From positions 81,143,126 to 81,207,125 of the forward strand of contig OZ005649.1 of the NCBI GenBank assembly GCA_963930645.1: 64,000 bases of DNA, in the 5' to 3' direction. A program made the translations under genes and the position numbers. The DNA comes from Salticus scenicus (taxonomy: Eukaryota > Arthropoda > Arachnida > Araneae > Salticidae). The notes under the pieces are model-generated. The model did not search any database and was not told the origin of the DNA. It saw only the letters and a list, made by a program, of their open reading frames with translations. Shown here piece after piece: positions 1 through 12,872 of this stretch; positions within the stretch are counted from its first letter, which is position 1; the number at the start of each line of letters is the position of its first letter.

Positions 1-560
1 TAAATTTCTAATAACTTACGAAGTTTTTAAATTGGAATGTTGCAAATGAATAGGGTTCTTGCCAGTGTCGAAAGTAATATTTTAAAACTGATCTGACCTC
101 TCTGCAATCATTTGTTCGTGAGATATCGTGTAAACAGACTAACAAACTAACGGACTAACACACAAACGAACTAACACACTAACAGACACCCTACAGACAG
201 ACACCATACAAATTTTGTCATTTTCGTATTCCTCACTCATGAAAATGTATAAAAAAGTCAAAAAACCGAGGTCGAAATTTTTCACGATTACCTAAGTTCC
301 CCATACCTATAGTATGATGGGGAACTAACAAGTGATACATGAAAAAATAGATACACTCACGAAGTTCAAAACACCAACTCGTTGCTTGCGTGTATGCTAG
401 AAAGCGAAACTTTCTGAAATTAGATCTGACACATCGCTGAAAAGGACGAGATGAATTAGGGGATGTCCCTTTGTTGCTATGTCCCACAGGTCGCCAAATC
501 CCATTCAATGTTATTTTTTCTTATGGGGTTATAAGAAAATAATTATAAGATAAAAAACTT
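1..560. repeat. Probable dispersed-repeat tail with ACTAAC/ACAGAC tract
   Basis: No gene is recognisable. Positions 131-207 hold an imperfect tract of ACTAAC, ACACAAAC and ACAGAC units, the kind of low-complexity tail seen at the 3' side of arthropod retroelement copies. A comparable CAAACAAAC-type tract lies at 985-1016, and related CA-rich tails lie near 42545 and 63090. The family cannot be named from sequence alone. Confidence 0.35.
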
Positions 561-1361
561 TTTATAAACCATGTTTTTAAATTTTCTGTTGAATCATAGC
601 TACAGAACTAACTACATTAGCACTTTATCAGTGCGTATGAAATCTTTAAACCGATAGTGACGTCAATTGTTGTGAGATACATAATTTAACTTTTTACAAT
701 TTTTTAACGCTCACGTTTAGTTAAATTTTTTATATAATCACGCTTATTTATTTTTGTGTCGAAAGAAAATGAACACGTAATTTTTTTTGGCAACAATTAA
801 ATTATAGCTAATATTTTAATGGCTATTTATAAGGTATTAGGAGGTTATTATTTTCATATTTTAATTAATTATGAGAAAACTATTCGAAAATTCTAAAATC
901 GGACTTCGAAGTATTGTGTTGTCATCGGGTTGTGAAAGTTTCAAAGGTCTAGCTAGTAGGGAAGTTAGTTAAGATTTGTACCGGACAAACAAACGAACAA
1001 ACAAACATACAAACAAGATTAGAAGTTAATAAAAACATGGTAAAATAACAGCAGAGGAGTTCATAAAAAAGCGGACATAATATTTGACAAAGTTTATGTC
1101 CGCTTAATCTCAACAACGCTGCAACAACTGTAGGAATATGCCTTACATTTACATTGATAGACATTCACTGGACGGAATTGGATTTCCGTTTCTATATGTG
1201 CCGGATGATCAGGGGCACCCACATTGAACTTTGTTGAATGCAACAAAAATTTATCTATTTTTCATGTATTACTCGTCATTGTACGTCGTATACTTGTAAA
1301 TAAGCGATGCTTTAAAACTCGATAAATCATTTACTCTAACCTATGTATAATGTCATAAAAT

Positions 1362-1405
<44 letters not shown>

Positions 1406-2330
1406 ATACATTTGAGAATCAAGAAATGTTAAAATAAAACAAATCTCAAAATGAAATATCATTTGTACTATTTAAAAAGCTACACGAAGCTTGAAAAATT
1501 ATATAATAATTATGAGTTTTCACAAAGTTTAATTTTACCTATTTAAAAGAAAAGAAATAAATTTCTTTACTTAACTTTATGTTTTATCTCCATTTTTTAA
1601 AATAATGTAAAGCGATAGCTATGAAGATTCGATATCATGCAAACAAATGAGCCTATAATTTACCTTTCGCATAAAGGGCTTAAGTAGGTATATGTTACAA
1701 AGTTCATATCTATGCATATCTATTCAATAGAATCAATCGCTGTTCGTTGAACTGCGTTTGATCTACTAGTTTCCATTATATAATAGCTCAGAATAGATAT
1801 ATTATTTGTCTAATATAAATACATTAACCGAGTTTATTAAGTAATCCCTAATTACATTAAAGCTTACACAAAAGCTTTCTGAATATAACAGTACTTGAGC
1901 CATTTGCCGCATTTTAAGGAGATAGGAAGTGATGTTTCTTTATACATCGAAAAAATACGAATATAAAACTCGATATTTATTCTTAATAATAAAAAAATAT
2001 ATATTTTTCATCTCGGTGGAATACATGCAAAACCTCCGAAACAACATTCCGTATTAGGAAATAATTTGTTTATTAAATGTTGATAAATAAATTATCAAAT
2101 ATCTTCATAGTAAAACAGATGAAGTTTGCTCAGTGAAAGATAGTAAAGTTGCATGGTGAAAATTTAGGTTACTATCTATAACTCTTAAGTAAAAAATGCT
2201 GTTGTCTTTTTAATTAATAAATTAATTCCTTAATAAGAGAATTATGTATTCAAATGTTTTTCAATTCTCAACTATAATTTATTAGATTTTAGAAAGTGTT
2301 CTGTTGCTCCAGAAAATTTTAGGCGGGACC
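560..2330. other. AT-rich non-coding stretch
   Basis: No supported gene. It contains the CAAACAAAC-type tract at 985-1016, a hairpin with perfect 12-bp arms at 1069-1080 and 1094-1105 around a 13-nt loop, and a pure T run at about 1362-1400. The other open frames are short and lack domain or codon signals. Confidence 0.5.
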
Positions 2331-2333
2331 CGG

Positions 2334-2883
2334 ACACAATATCGCGTGACAAAATCTCGCGCCAAAAATATAGTATGATCTATTTGAAAATTTGATTTTG
2401 TGCCACGTGTGATCTCTGGCGGGGGCTATAGGGCCTTATAAATATTAATTAATTAAAATAAATAATTAAATAAATCACAAAGTTGAATTTCCTTATTTTA
2501 TCTATGTTTATTTTTAAGTTATTTTAGTTTTTGCTTTTCACTATTTAAAATACATTTTTAAAATCGTGTACATAACTGCTGAAATTAAAGCTGAACACTG
2601 TTCACAAACTTGAATTAAAAATTTTAAAACTGATAAGCACGATTGAATTCATTATGACTAATTTTGACAAAAGTTAATAAATATAGTCTTTAAACTATTT
2701 TAAGTAAAATTTAAACAATTTTGCTGTAGGTTTGTCAGAATATCAGTATTCTGACTAAGGTATGTGTTGTCATGAAATTTTACACAACATTACTAATAAT
2801 TACCAACTCATTTTTGCTTTGTATTCATTTACGTCGGTGATATTTTGTCCTCGCGATATTTTGTCCCGCGAGATTTTGTCCCC
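2334..2883. mobile_element. Non-autonomous TIR element with repeated GGACAAAAT-type ends
   Basis: The left end at 2334-2365 carries two successive 15-bp units of the form GGACAAAATNTCGCG (the first with C for the first A). The right end at about 2839-2882 carries three such units in reverse complement. The interior has no coding frame. A shared block ending AGAAAATTTTAGGCG lies just outside both ends (about 2308-2325 and 2893-2912), so the insertion may sit between short direct repeats. The superfamily is unknown. Confidence 0.5.
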
Positions 2884-2911
2884 AACGCGCTCAAGAAAAT
2901 TTTAGGCGTAG

Positions 2912-3936
2912 CAACAAAAATTTCTGAGGTAACAAGAAAGCTCCTTTTAAACTATCGAATGCATCAACATACGCTTTGTAAATATCTTTATAGTTTGAAG
3001 ACTTCGATAATTATTTCATAAATTGAATTTGCGATTTTGGCTCTATTTTTCTCATTTCGAAGAAAATATTCAACTACTTAAGTTGTAATCATATTTAAAA
3101 GGGGTTTTTTGCAAATTTTATAAACTTTTTTGCTTTCCAGTGAAACAATCGTGACATTGTAAAATAAATCAAATAATAAACTGACAAATCAGTTTAAATT
3201 TTAATTTTTTTTTTTTTTTATGATTGAATGAATTAATTATTTACGATTGATTTATACTTTATGTACTTAAAACTCATTAAAATTTCCGTATTTTATAATG
3301 CATTATGTCATTATGATTTACAGTATCGTTTTTCTGATACGTCATGTAAAAATTATAATCTTACTCTTAATGCTACTTTTATCAGTTTTGTACTATCAGG
3401 TTTTAATCGATTTCAATGGTTCACTGTATATTAACAATCTTTCTTGTAATGTTTTTTGTATATACTGAACTCAAATGATACGCTAAAAAAAATTATGACT
3501 GTCTAGAATCTAGTTTGTGGCTCTAGCAAAAATAGTAAACATAGTTCCATGTCATCCTTATAAATTTTCATTTCGTTTACTAGTGATTTCTAAAAACAAC
3601 TATTGGAATTCTAGAGAGTTTTTCTATATTGTCCTGGGGGTCAAGCTTGTTTAAAAATATCTGCAAATAAATGCGAATACAAGAGGCGAGTTTTCGTAAC
3701 CATAATTTTACGTTTACGACCCAATTCTAGGAATTCAAGCAAGAATTTCTCGCAATACAAAGGAATTATAATATTCAGAATATTGTTTCATCCTCTAGAA
3801 AAGTGTATTTAAGAAATTTTCAATCATTTCGTCTATCCAGGCTATTTGTTTATCTTATACACGTGATTCGGAAATCTATTTTTCTATTTTTTTATTAAAA
3901 TCACACAATTAACTGTGGAAGAAAATCATATTTATT
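2912..3936. other. AT-rich non-coding stretch
   Basis: No gene, repeat structure or RNA could be supported beyond short A/T tracts, for example a T run near 3208-3220. Confidence 0.5.
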
Positions 3937-4126
3937 GAAATTTAATTTTTCCGACTGAGTGAAAATAATGCCTGTTTCTGCCTATAAGGTTGTCTGAGTG
4001 AGTAATGCAGACCGGGATGTCGGCCTGGATAGCTCAGTGGTAGAGCATTGACCTTGTAAGTCAAAGATCCGGGGTTCGATTCCCGGTCCAGGCATTATTT
4101 TCACTCAGTCGGAAAAATTAAATTTC
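3937..4126. repeat. Foldback (38-bp perfect inverted repeat) enclosing a tRNA gene
   Basis: Positions 3937-3974 and 4089-4126 are perfect reverse complements. The right arm starts inside the 3' acceptor strand of the tRNA (CAGGCA), so the left arm contains a reversed copy of the tRNA end plus its trailer. A second, imperfect reversed copy of the same tRNA-end and trailer region lies at about 3994-4018. The structure looks like a template-switch or snap-back product around a tRNA gene. Confidence 0.85.
4023..4094 (+). tRNA. trnT-TGT: tRNA-Thr (anticodon TGT)
   Basis: The sequence folds into a complete cloverleaf. The 7-bp acceptor stem GCCTGGA/TCCAGGC is perfect. The D arm has GCTC/GAGC. The anticodon stem TTGAC/GTCAA encloses the 7-nt loop CTTGTAA, giving anticodon TGT. 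The T arm CGGGG/CCCGG encloses TTCGATT, and the discriminator base is A. A-box-like and B-box-like (GGTTCGATTCC) promoter elements are internal. A short T-rich stretch (TTATTTT) follows the 3' end and could act as a weak Pol III terminator. No CCA is encoded, as expected for a nuclear eukaryotic gene. The D-arm wording (ATAGCTCAGTGGTAGAGCAT) resembles tRNA-Cys bodies more than typical animal tRNA-Thr, so an identity-shifted copy or SINE-type head is possible. Confidence 0.85.
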
Positions 4127-5748
4127 TATTTTTCTAGTTTAGAAAATAAGAAAATGATTACTTATTCGTTCTAAATAAAAGTGGTATATTTCTTTTCCTT
4201 AGTGTAATTTGAGTCGTTTTGGAATTCTTAGTACATTTGTACTCATAAATTTTAATGTATATTAATCTATAATTGTATATTAATATTATTTTCTTTAAAC
4301 TGTACATATCGATTTCTATTTATAATTTTACATCAGTCATTATATATTTATAATACTTACAGTTGTATTTATATTGCTCTCTGAAAAATGCTATTTGACT
4401 CTACTACACCCATGTGTAATCAATAATTAAAATTTAGTTTACAGAAGTATAGAAATAGAGTTGCAACACTGATTATTACTGAAAGTGTTTTCTGAAACAG
4501 CTAATAAATGGATTTCCAAATCATTATTTTAATTAATAATTTCTCTTAATCATTTGTACTTCCTTTTTGTACAAAAATTATATATTTATAAGACATTATT
4601 TTTTGGAATTATTTACAGAAAATAATTTATTATCTATTTTCAGGAATATATAAATATTCATATTTCTTAAAGTAGAATCCCATTTTGTTATATAAAATAT
4701 TATTAAATTGTGTGCTATATGAAACAAAATTGTCTCTAATGTTTCAAAATGAAATTTTATTCTTCTATTACATATAAACAAACTCATGGTTAATATTATG
4801 TTAACATACGCTAACTCATAGTCAGTATGTGTAATATTCATATAAAACTTATAGTTATTCATATAATCACATCAGATATCAAAACATATGACGATTTATT
4901 GAAAAAATTTAAAGGATTGAATTTCTTACTTATAATAATATTAGAACCTTGTGACATGACATTCGTTAATTCTCTGCTTTAAAAATGCAAGTAAAAAAAA
5001 AAAGCTTCATAAATGATGTAAATAAGCAATTAAACGCAATATAAGAATCTAGATACAAAAATATATGTGTTTGACAGCAAGCACACTTTTATTATTATTA
5101 CCTATTTTTTTATTATTATTTACAAGAGCGTAGCAATATTATATGTATTTTTTAAATAATTCTATAAAAATAGAAGTTTATAAATATCTTAAAAAGTAAA
5201 TTTTTGTAATTATATTTCATTAATATATCCACCTTAAAAACATTTTTAAGACAATATGACACTAAAATCTGTGTATATGCTAAGCATATACACAGATTAA
5301 AAAAGGGAGAGAGAGAAAAGGAAAATGACAAAGATACATAAAAAGAAATCTAACTAAACTTTAGTAATGCTTAAGAAAAAAGTTCTGTCATTCATTATTT
5401 ATTAAATTACCTCAGCCTTTGTTAGAAAAAGTTCTCAATTTTGAAACAGTATTATACAAAATATGGCATTTTTATATGAAATAAATCTATTTTTTACTAC
5501 TACACAAGTATTTTATTTACATAAAATTCAATCAAATTACGCTTCACATGTTTTTAGAACTGAAATAAATTTCATTTTAGGAAAGCGGACTATTCATTTC
5601 TAAAGCAAATCCTAAATTTATGCATTCGTAACCACATATTATACTGAAATTCCTAGATTTTGGAATTATCTTACTTTTATAATACGTAACAACTAAGTAT
5701 CGTCTTTAACATTAGATTTATGCATTCGAAAATATAAATAAAATTAAT

Positions 5749-5786
<38 letters not shown>

Positions 5787-6593
5787 AACTAATTTTTTGT
5801 TAATGCATTGTGTAATTTTGAGGCTTTACGGAATTTTCGTAGAAAATTCGTAAACTAGGAGTAGCTAAGAACTCGACTTGGGTTAGAAGTCTTAACTCTA
5901 ATTTAAAAAAGTACTCTACGAAGAAAACTTTAGTTTTTGCTCAATTTAGTATTTAATCAGTCTTTTATATGTCTGTTCGAAACTAAGTTGCGTATGAAGG
6001 CAAATTGAGTCTTCAGTGTATCAAAGACATGTTAAATTGCATTCAGGATTCAATTCAGTTCGAGAGATCCCTTTGTGTTCATCTTATCTCGATGGCGTAT
6101 TGAGGAGCACAGACGAGTTTGGCGCCAATTATGTCATGGGAATGTTTGTTGATAATATAAAATAATTTTTTGTATTACATTTAACGAAAAATAGAGTTTT
6201 CTTAGAACACTGAGAGAGAGTAGTCCCATTCTCCCACCTCCCTGTCCCCGTGTTTGAAAGTTTTTAATAAATTGCTTTGTTAAGTTTTCTTCGTTCTCAG
6301 CACTTCAGAATTAAATATATAACTGTAATGGAGAAGTAAAAAAATGTCAAACAAGACCATTCTTCACAACTGCAAATTATCTTTCATTTTCATAACCTAA
6401 TTTTAAAATAATATTTTATTTTAGATTTAATTTAAGGTAGTTCTAAAATTTCCGAAATGTAAGTATTTTTAAAAGTATAGAAAAATAAATTGCAGAAACT
6501 AGCACAAATAATCAATTAAAATTTTCTATATCATAACAAAGCTAAAATAAGATATTATCATTAATCAAAAATATTTAGGAATGGTTATCTAAC

Positions 6594-6629
<36 letters not shown>

Positions 6630-7640
6630 TATTATTATTAACACTAAATAATCGTGCATTATATGTGAATATACATATGATTTCCATTTCACAAGAAAAA
6701 TGCATACTGCATAGTCTTACTGCAGTATTCTCGATAGTCTTTAATGGGAAAAAACCCACCCAACAGCCTATTGCTAGTTCAACGTTTGATTACATACCAA
6801 TCCTACTGCTTCAGAAACCAGTTCACAAATTTAAAAATCCATCAGTATCACAGTTTTTACTGCATTCCGTTTAACACTCTCTGGCTCCTGACTTCAACAT
6901 TTTCAATGACAGTAATTCTTATATGTGTGATTATAATATAAGTATAAATAATAATATGAAATATGTATGGAATTATAATTAAAAAAATCAAAATTAGTAA
7001 TATAATTACTTAATTAGCAGCTGCTTTAAATCAAAATACAAATTAAAGAATAAATTAAACTTTTTAATATGTGCTAAAGGATTTTCTATTAATATACCTA
7101 TTTTAACTACTATTTATTATTTGGGAATATTTCATGCATTTGTTTTTTCGTATTTTGTTATATACTTGTTTATACTTTTCGCTGCAGTTGCCATTAAATT
7201 GTTAAATGAGTACTTATGGATTTTCTTTTGTAATAACGTATTTTGGAACTGATTAAGTATTTTTTATTAAAATCTATAATGTTTTTTCAACTTTTGTTAA
7301 TTTTAATAATTTAAAGATTCATAAATTTTTTATATGCACAGTCGACAGAAAAATTATTGAAGCTCACATCTACGTTTTTCATTTTTTTCCCCTTTGTTTT
7401 ATCGTTAATTTTTTTCATCAACTTACTTTCTTATAAACAGCTTAAAGACTAGGATCCTGATTCGACAAATATTTACTTATCAAAGCTGTATTAGTTGCAA
7501 ATCTTTTAAATAAGAATTATTGCTAGCACTTCAATAATTTTTTTGCCGACTATATACACAAAATGATTGTAAATCAAATTTTTTGAATAAAGCATCTTAT
7601 TTATAAATGATGTATCACAATAGATTTGCTTAGACACTAC
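4127..7640. other. AT-rich non-coding stretch with a perfect hairpin and two T runs
   Basis: No gene is supported. Visible structure: a perfect 15-bp hairpin with a 3-nt loop at 5266-5298, pure T runs at about 5752-5782 and 6595-6627, and a slightly less A+T-rich patch at about 6060-6260 without recognisable coding. Confidence 0.5.
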
Positions 7641-7649
7641 GAAATATTG

Positions 7650-7870
7650 TAGATAATTTTAAGAAGTGATATATGATATATATAATCGACGTTTCTTCGA
7701 TTCTATTTGCCTTTTATGTATATTAAATCCCACTTTTAAAAATTTTTGGTGGCTGTTGAATAAAAATGTCGCGCAATCTATACCAGGTGGCGCTGTCTAC
7801 CGATTGAACTGTCACCAAGTTTCTGAGCCATGCGACAGGCATCTACATAGTTTAGGAGGCTATGGTTAAA
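7650..7870 (+). mobile_element. MITE-like repeat, copy 1
   Basis: This segment shares its first part (about 7650-7740) with a second partial copy at 8239-8330. It also shares nearly its whole inner part, in opposite orientation, with 11903-12000. The segment from TTGAATAAAAATGTCGCG through the GTAGGCGCTGTCTACC-like stretch is repeated in the same orientation at about 12014-12120. The TTGAATAAAAA-GTC terminus also matches the ends of the 170-bp MITE at 27326-27495, so these are members of one TIR family. No protein is encoded. Confidence 0.55.
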
Positions 7871-7944
7871 TACACAACAGAGCGGGAATTTTGCTGCTTC
7901 AGGAAACATGATCAATCTCACAATTTGCATTGAAAGTTTGCATT

Positions 7945-8007
7945 GAATTTGAATTCATCGAGAGTCTTGTCAGTGCTTTATAGAATTTCGAGGTAATTCT
8001 GCGCTAG

Positions 8008-8038
<31 letters not shown>

Positions 8039-8792
8039 CCGAAAAAATATCGAACTCGATTCCTATTCAAATTAGAGGTTCCAAACGTTTTCCTAAACTA
8101 CCACACTTCGACCCATTTGGATGTCATATTGCCTAATTTGACGCTAAATCAACGCCATGGAAATGAAAATCTGTCATTTGTTTCTAATTTCACTATAATA
8201 CTGTATAGGAAGTAGCACGTAAAGAAATAGTAAAGCGCTGTAGATAATTTTAAGAAGTGATATATGATATATATAATCGACGTTTCTTCGATTCTATTCG
8301 CCTTTTATGTATATTATATATATGTATTTATTTTATAGTTTACAATCATCAGCAATGGCTTTTCATTCTTAGAGTCTTCTTAGTCACTATTAGAACTTTC
8401 AAAGAAGTCAGTTTTGCACTAAAAAACAATGAAACTTTCCAGAAAAATCCGGAACTTTATTCTTATTGAAGTTAGAGTTTCCAAACTTTGGCAATCCTAA
8501 ACTACTACTTTTCGCTATCTTTGAAAGTCAAATTGCCGAATTTTACGCTAAGTCGACGTCCACAGTCGACGTCGTAGAAATGAAGAAATCACCATACGTT
8601 TTCAATTTTACTGTAATACCGTAAATTAGCCTATAAAGGAACAGATAAGTTCTAGTCTATAATCATCAGTAATGACTCTTGTTTTTTTGTTTTTGTTTTT
8701 TTGTTTTTTTTTAAACTTTTTAATCATTTTTAGTACTTTCAAAGAAGTTACTTATAAACCAATGAATATTTTCGAAAAATTCGAAAAATCAC

Positions 8793-8824
<32 letters not shown>

Positions 8825-8950
8825 TTTTTAAAATTATAGATCCCAAACATTGGTAACCCAAAACTGCAAATTTTCACTAAATTTGACGCCAAATCACCGA
8901 AATCAATGAAAAGACAAAAATATGCGATAGCGAAAAAATTGGCAACTTGG
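7945..8950 (+). repeat. Three diverged tandem units of about 370-400 bp
   Basis: Recurrent landmarks are a TTCCAAAC(g/t)TT block followed by CCTAAACTAC-like sequence and then a TTTGACGCTAA-like block. They appear at about 8080, 8478 and 8845. A matching block with AAAGAAGT and GAAAAAT(A/C)CGAA precedes each. The units are heavily diverged. A run of about 27 A lies at 8011-8037 and AT-rich simple sequence at 8796-8828. The doublet GTCGACGTC occurs twice at 8552-8575. Confidence 0.5.
8239..8330 (+). repeat. MITE-like repeat, partial copy 2
   Basis: Near-identical to 7651-7735, covering the stretch from TGTAGATAATTTTAAGAAG to the CCTTTTATGTATATTA block, and then stopping. It is a truncated copy lying within the tandem block. 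Confidence 0.6.
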
Positions 8951-10543
8951 CGATATTAACGAACAATTTGGCCCAAATTATTATTTCAGGATAGCTAGAA
9001 TTAGTAAACCCCTTCTCAATTTTAACAAATATTTTTTATTTCTTATAATGTATCGTTTCTCGATGGTAATTTTCGCTAAAGTGAACAAAATAGGCCATCT
9101 ACACTAGACAGAATTCCATTTAACTATTAATTTTGTATTTGCTAATGCTAGATTCGGTAATAAACTGAAAAATACTATTCTTCAACAAGCGATATTTCTT
9201 CTCTGGAGTATATATATAATCCTATTATCGTTATTTTTAAGGTTGAAGTAATAATCGTTTTGTCTTCTTTTCAGAAATGTTCACAAACTAGAACCTGTCA
9301 GTTTATTTATAAATGAGTTACTTCACAGAAAAATTTCGATGTTTTCGTAAAAATATGTATATTCCAATGAGTGTATAAGGAAGTCATGTGCTGTCCACAC
9401 CAGATTTTTTATTTTTATTTTTATTTATTTATTTATTTTAATGTATAAATATAATTATGATGATTGAAATAAGTATATGCGAAGAAAAACAGCGCAGTAA
9501 TGACTGTCAAAAGAGATACATTGCCTTAAGAAGAAATGAAATAAAACAAGTAAAATGAAATTTTTATGCACAAAATGTAATAAAAATAACTCTTCGATTA
9601 TTTATCACCCCATTAAGCATTCTTTTCCATACCTATAAAAACACATTTGATTTTATATCTGCAAAAATATCTTTTTTGTAAAAATAATCAATTTCTTCTA
9701 CTTTGTGTCTGACTGAGAAAATATCAAAAATACAAGATAAGTGATTCAAGAAATAAAACACCACTCTTCCCATGTCTGTATCATTTTAAAATAGGATTTA
9801 GAAATTAAAATATTAAATTATTAGACAACATAAATCGTAAAATATTAAATTAAATTTTTACTGACGCGAAAACTGCTAAAATTTGCTCGAAAAATCTTCT
9901 TTTAAAATGTTTAATGCTAATTGAATAATTTGCAACCAAATAGCTATTTATTTGACTTAATGGTGGTGGAAATATCTACACATTACTATTTGAATTTATT
10001 TTTTACTTAATAATGAGCTTTCGTCCAAAACTTGCAGTGGTGTAGTTACGTGAAAGCCACCTTACTTGGCATTTAACTTTAGTGGATGAGTTACAATCAG
10101 TTTTCGATAATGTCTAATTGACCAGGGTTTTAAAATTTCTTTGCTCTATCTTATCACTGGAGCAAAACTTCGCATACTTTCACACCAAAATCTTTACAAA
10201 ATTCGCTCAGTTTCAAGAATTTATAAAACCATCGCAGGAGTAACATGCTAAAAGAACTCCTCAGAATACATTTAAAACTTATATTTATATTTTCAGATCT
10301 TTTTCTAACTCACCAGATCCAATCGTGAAATCAACCTTAATCTTCAAATCTTTGCAAACGCCACAAATTCTACGAAATTGGTAAGATGACTTACAGAGTT
10401 CAATATGACACATTTGTCACTGAATGCGGTAGAAATTGCGCGACTACTTTCTGTAAAGGGGCACTGAAAAAAGTTTCAATATTTAAGTTCTATGAGATGC
10501 GTACTTTATAATACTCTATAAAGCGTAATTTAAAAACCTTCCA

Positions 10544-10581
<38 letters not shown>

Positions 10582-11800
10582 AAAATTGACATTTATTTTC
10601 CAAATACACAAAATCATATTTCCTACAGAATGTGCCATGATTAGCATTAAAGTTCACAGTGCCACATAAAAGTATTCATATACATTAAAGGATATAATTA
10701 GAAGTTTCTGAAACTTTAATTGCGTTTTTAGTTGCGTCATACATTTTTTACTTTTTAAAACAATGTTTTTGGATAGTAGTGACTTTATTTTGTCTATGTG
10801 TCTTTCTAACTCTTCATCTTACTGCGCTCTAATTTTCTTTAATATTTATAGAATGCCCTTAAACTCATATATGTTATTCATTTACACTTATATTATTTGG
10901 CATATTCTTGTAGAAATTAGTATAAATGACGAACCCAATTTATGCACAGGGACTAACAAAAGTTTTCTGATGAATTAAGTTCTATGACAGATATTTTTTA
11001 AAGAATTATTTACTGTCGTTATACTGCTCACAATGTAATGAAATTAGGATATACAATAAGAATATTTCAAACATTTTTTCCTTTTGAATAACGTATTATT
11101 AGATTAATTAATTGGTTTATTAAGCTCCACAAAACAAGTTCAGATACATTATGGGATGTAAAGAAATGTTGGTTAATATAAATATTTCAGTACACTATAT
11201 GGTGTACATAGAAAGTCAAACGACATACATAACTGCGCAAAACCAATATTTTTAATGCTCTGTCATAAGAAATAAAACTATAAAATGCTTTGCGATATTA
11301 CATTTACCATGGCTGCCAATATTTTAATTTATCCCGGAGTAATTTTAGCCCCGCCTCTAATTCGTACCATTTATTTTTTAAAAGTAATTTCTTCTTATTT
11401 TATAGAAGTTATATATTGAAGAAAATTTTTCTGTAAGTAAAATGGTGCGAAATAAAGACAGGACTAAAAGTACTCCTGAATAAATTAAAATATTGGCAGC
11501 CATGCATTTACCATAATTATCATCAAATTATTTATTGTAGTCTTGCTGCATCTAGGCAATATGCAAGACTGCAGAAAAGCAATTTACTGTGTGATTTTTC
11601 AAATAAATAAAAAGTAATGAAGATAACTTTTACGAGTTTCCTTTTTTCTATGTAAAAACAAAATATATTTGCAAATTTCATTACATAAAAAAATACAATG
11701 AAAGTTAAACTATGTAATATATAATAAAGTTGTAAATAGTTCATTATTTGTAAATGAATTTTTTATGTTATTATTTCAATTTGTACTCTTTTATAGTTTA
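8951..11800. other. AT-rich non-coding stretch
   Basis: No supported gene. Contains TTTA/TTAT simple repeats near 9410-9440 and an A run at about 10543-10577. Confidence 0.5.
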
Positions 11801-11807
11801 AATTGGA

Positions 11808-11905
11808 ACCTCTTTTAAGGGTAATATTATTTACAGCCACCAAAGTACATCTCTTTTAAGGATAATATTATTTATAGTCATCTCTTTTAAGGGTAATATT
11901 ATATA
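11808..11905 (+). repeat. Short minisatellite, three copies
   Basis: The block CTCTTTTAAGGGTAATATTA occurs three times (about 11810, 11851 and 11881, with one G-to-A change in the second). Copies one and three are followed by ACAGCCACCAAA. Unit length alternates between about 41 and 30 bp. It abuts the end of the inverted MITE-like repeat that starts at about 11903. Confidence 0.7.
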
Positions 11906-12130
11906 CAGCCACCAAAAATTTTTAAAAGTGGGATTTCATATACATAAAAGGCTAGAATCGAAGAAACAACGATTATGTACATCATATATCACTTCTTAAA
12001 ATTATTGGGGACAGTCGAATAAAAAAAGTCGCACAATCTGTACCAGGTAGCGCTGTCTACCGCTTGAACTGTTGTCAAGTTTCCGAGCCGAGCGAAAGGC
12101 TACTAGTTTAGGAGGCTATGACGTCATTTA
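11903..12130 (-). mobile_element. MITE-like repeat, copy 3 (inner part inverted)
   Basis: Reverse-complement match of the inner part of the 7650-7740 repeat (CACCAAAAATTTTTAAAAGT through CATATATCACTTCTTAAAAT). It is followed by a terminus in the same orientation as copy 1 (GTCGAATAAAAAAAGTCGCAC, then a GCGCTGTCTACCG-like stretch). Two copies with exchanged inner orientation relative to the terminus are what TIR-bounded elements produce when only one end survives. Confidence 0.55.
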
Positions 12131-12835
12131 AAAATCAGTAACTCCGCCAGTGGGCGTTACCTTCGCAATTTGTATGTCATTCATTTCTGAAGAATATACC
12201 CAATATTCATATTTCTACAATGAATGTAGTATGGATATAGATACTTTGGTTAGAAAGAGTATAATTATAATGTATATCGATTTGTATTACAAATGTGAAT
12301 ACAAAAAATGTTGTTCTGAAATTATGTAACCTGGGAGAACAACGCCCATAGGCGGATCTTATTGTCAAAAAAACAGAAAGATGCGGTCGCGAAAGTGTTA
12401 ATTACTCTTTTCCAAATTTATTTGGAAAGGAGTTATTTTTCAGTGCATTTTGCTCAGAAATATTCTTTTAATTGAAGACCTAGAGTTCTGGTAACGTTTA
12501 CTTAAATATTTTTATGTTTTATTTCGGTAAATAATTCTTAAATTTTCTTACAAACGATACGATAATATCAATTTTCGCAGTTATAATCATTCTATTATGC
12601 ATCATTTGTTTGCGAGTTTTAGAAATCATATTATAATTCAATAAAAATACTAAAAAAAATTACCCCTTGTTTTTTTTAATATTGAAAAAAAAAATTGTTA
12701 TCTTAATTGGCAAAATTTGAGACTAATCATACGATTAATAAATTCTTTACAGGTAAAAGTTATTTAGCGTTAAAAATAGGTAAAAAAATATATAATAATG
12801 AAATAAACTGTGTTCCAAATTAATATATGCCTCCA

Positions 12836-12872
<37 letters not shown>

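Noticed and set aside
949..1164. Minus-strand open frame of 71 codons
   Set aside because: It overlaps a CAAACAAAC-type tract and a hairpin, and no domain or splice context supports it.
6665..6941. Two overlapping plus-strand short frames
   Set aside because: No domain, no splice signals in phase, and compositionally like surrounding AT-rich DNA.
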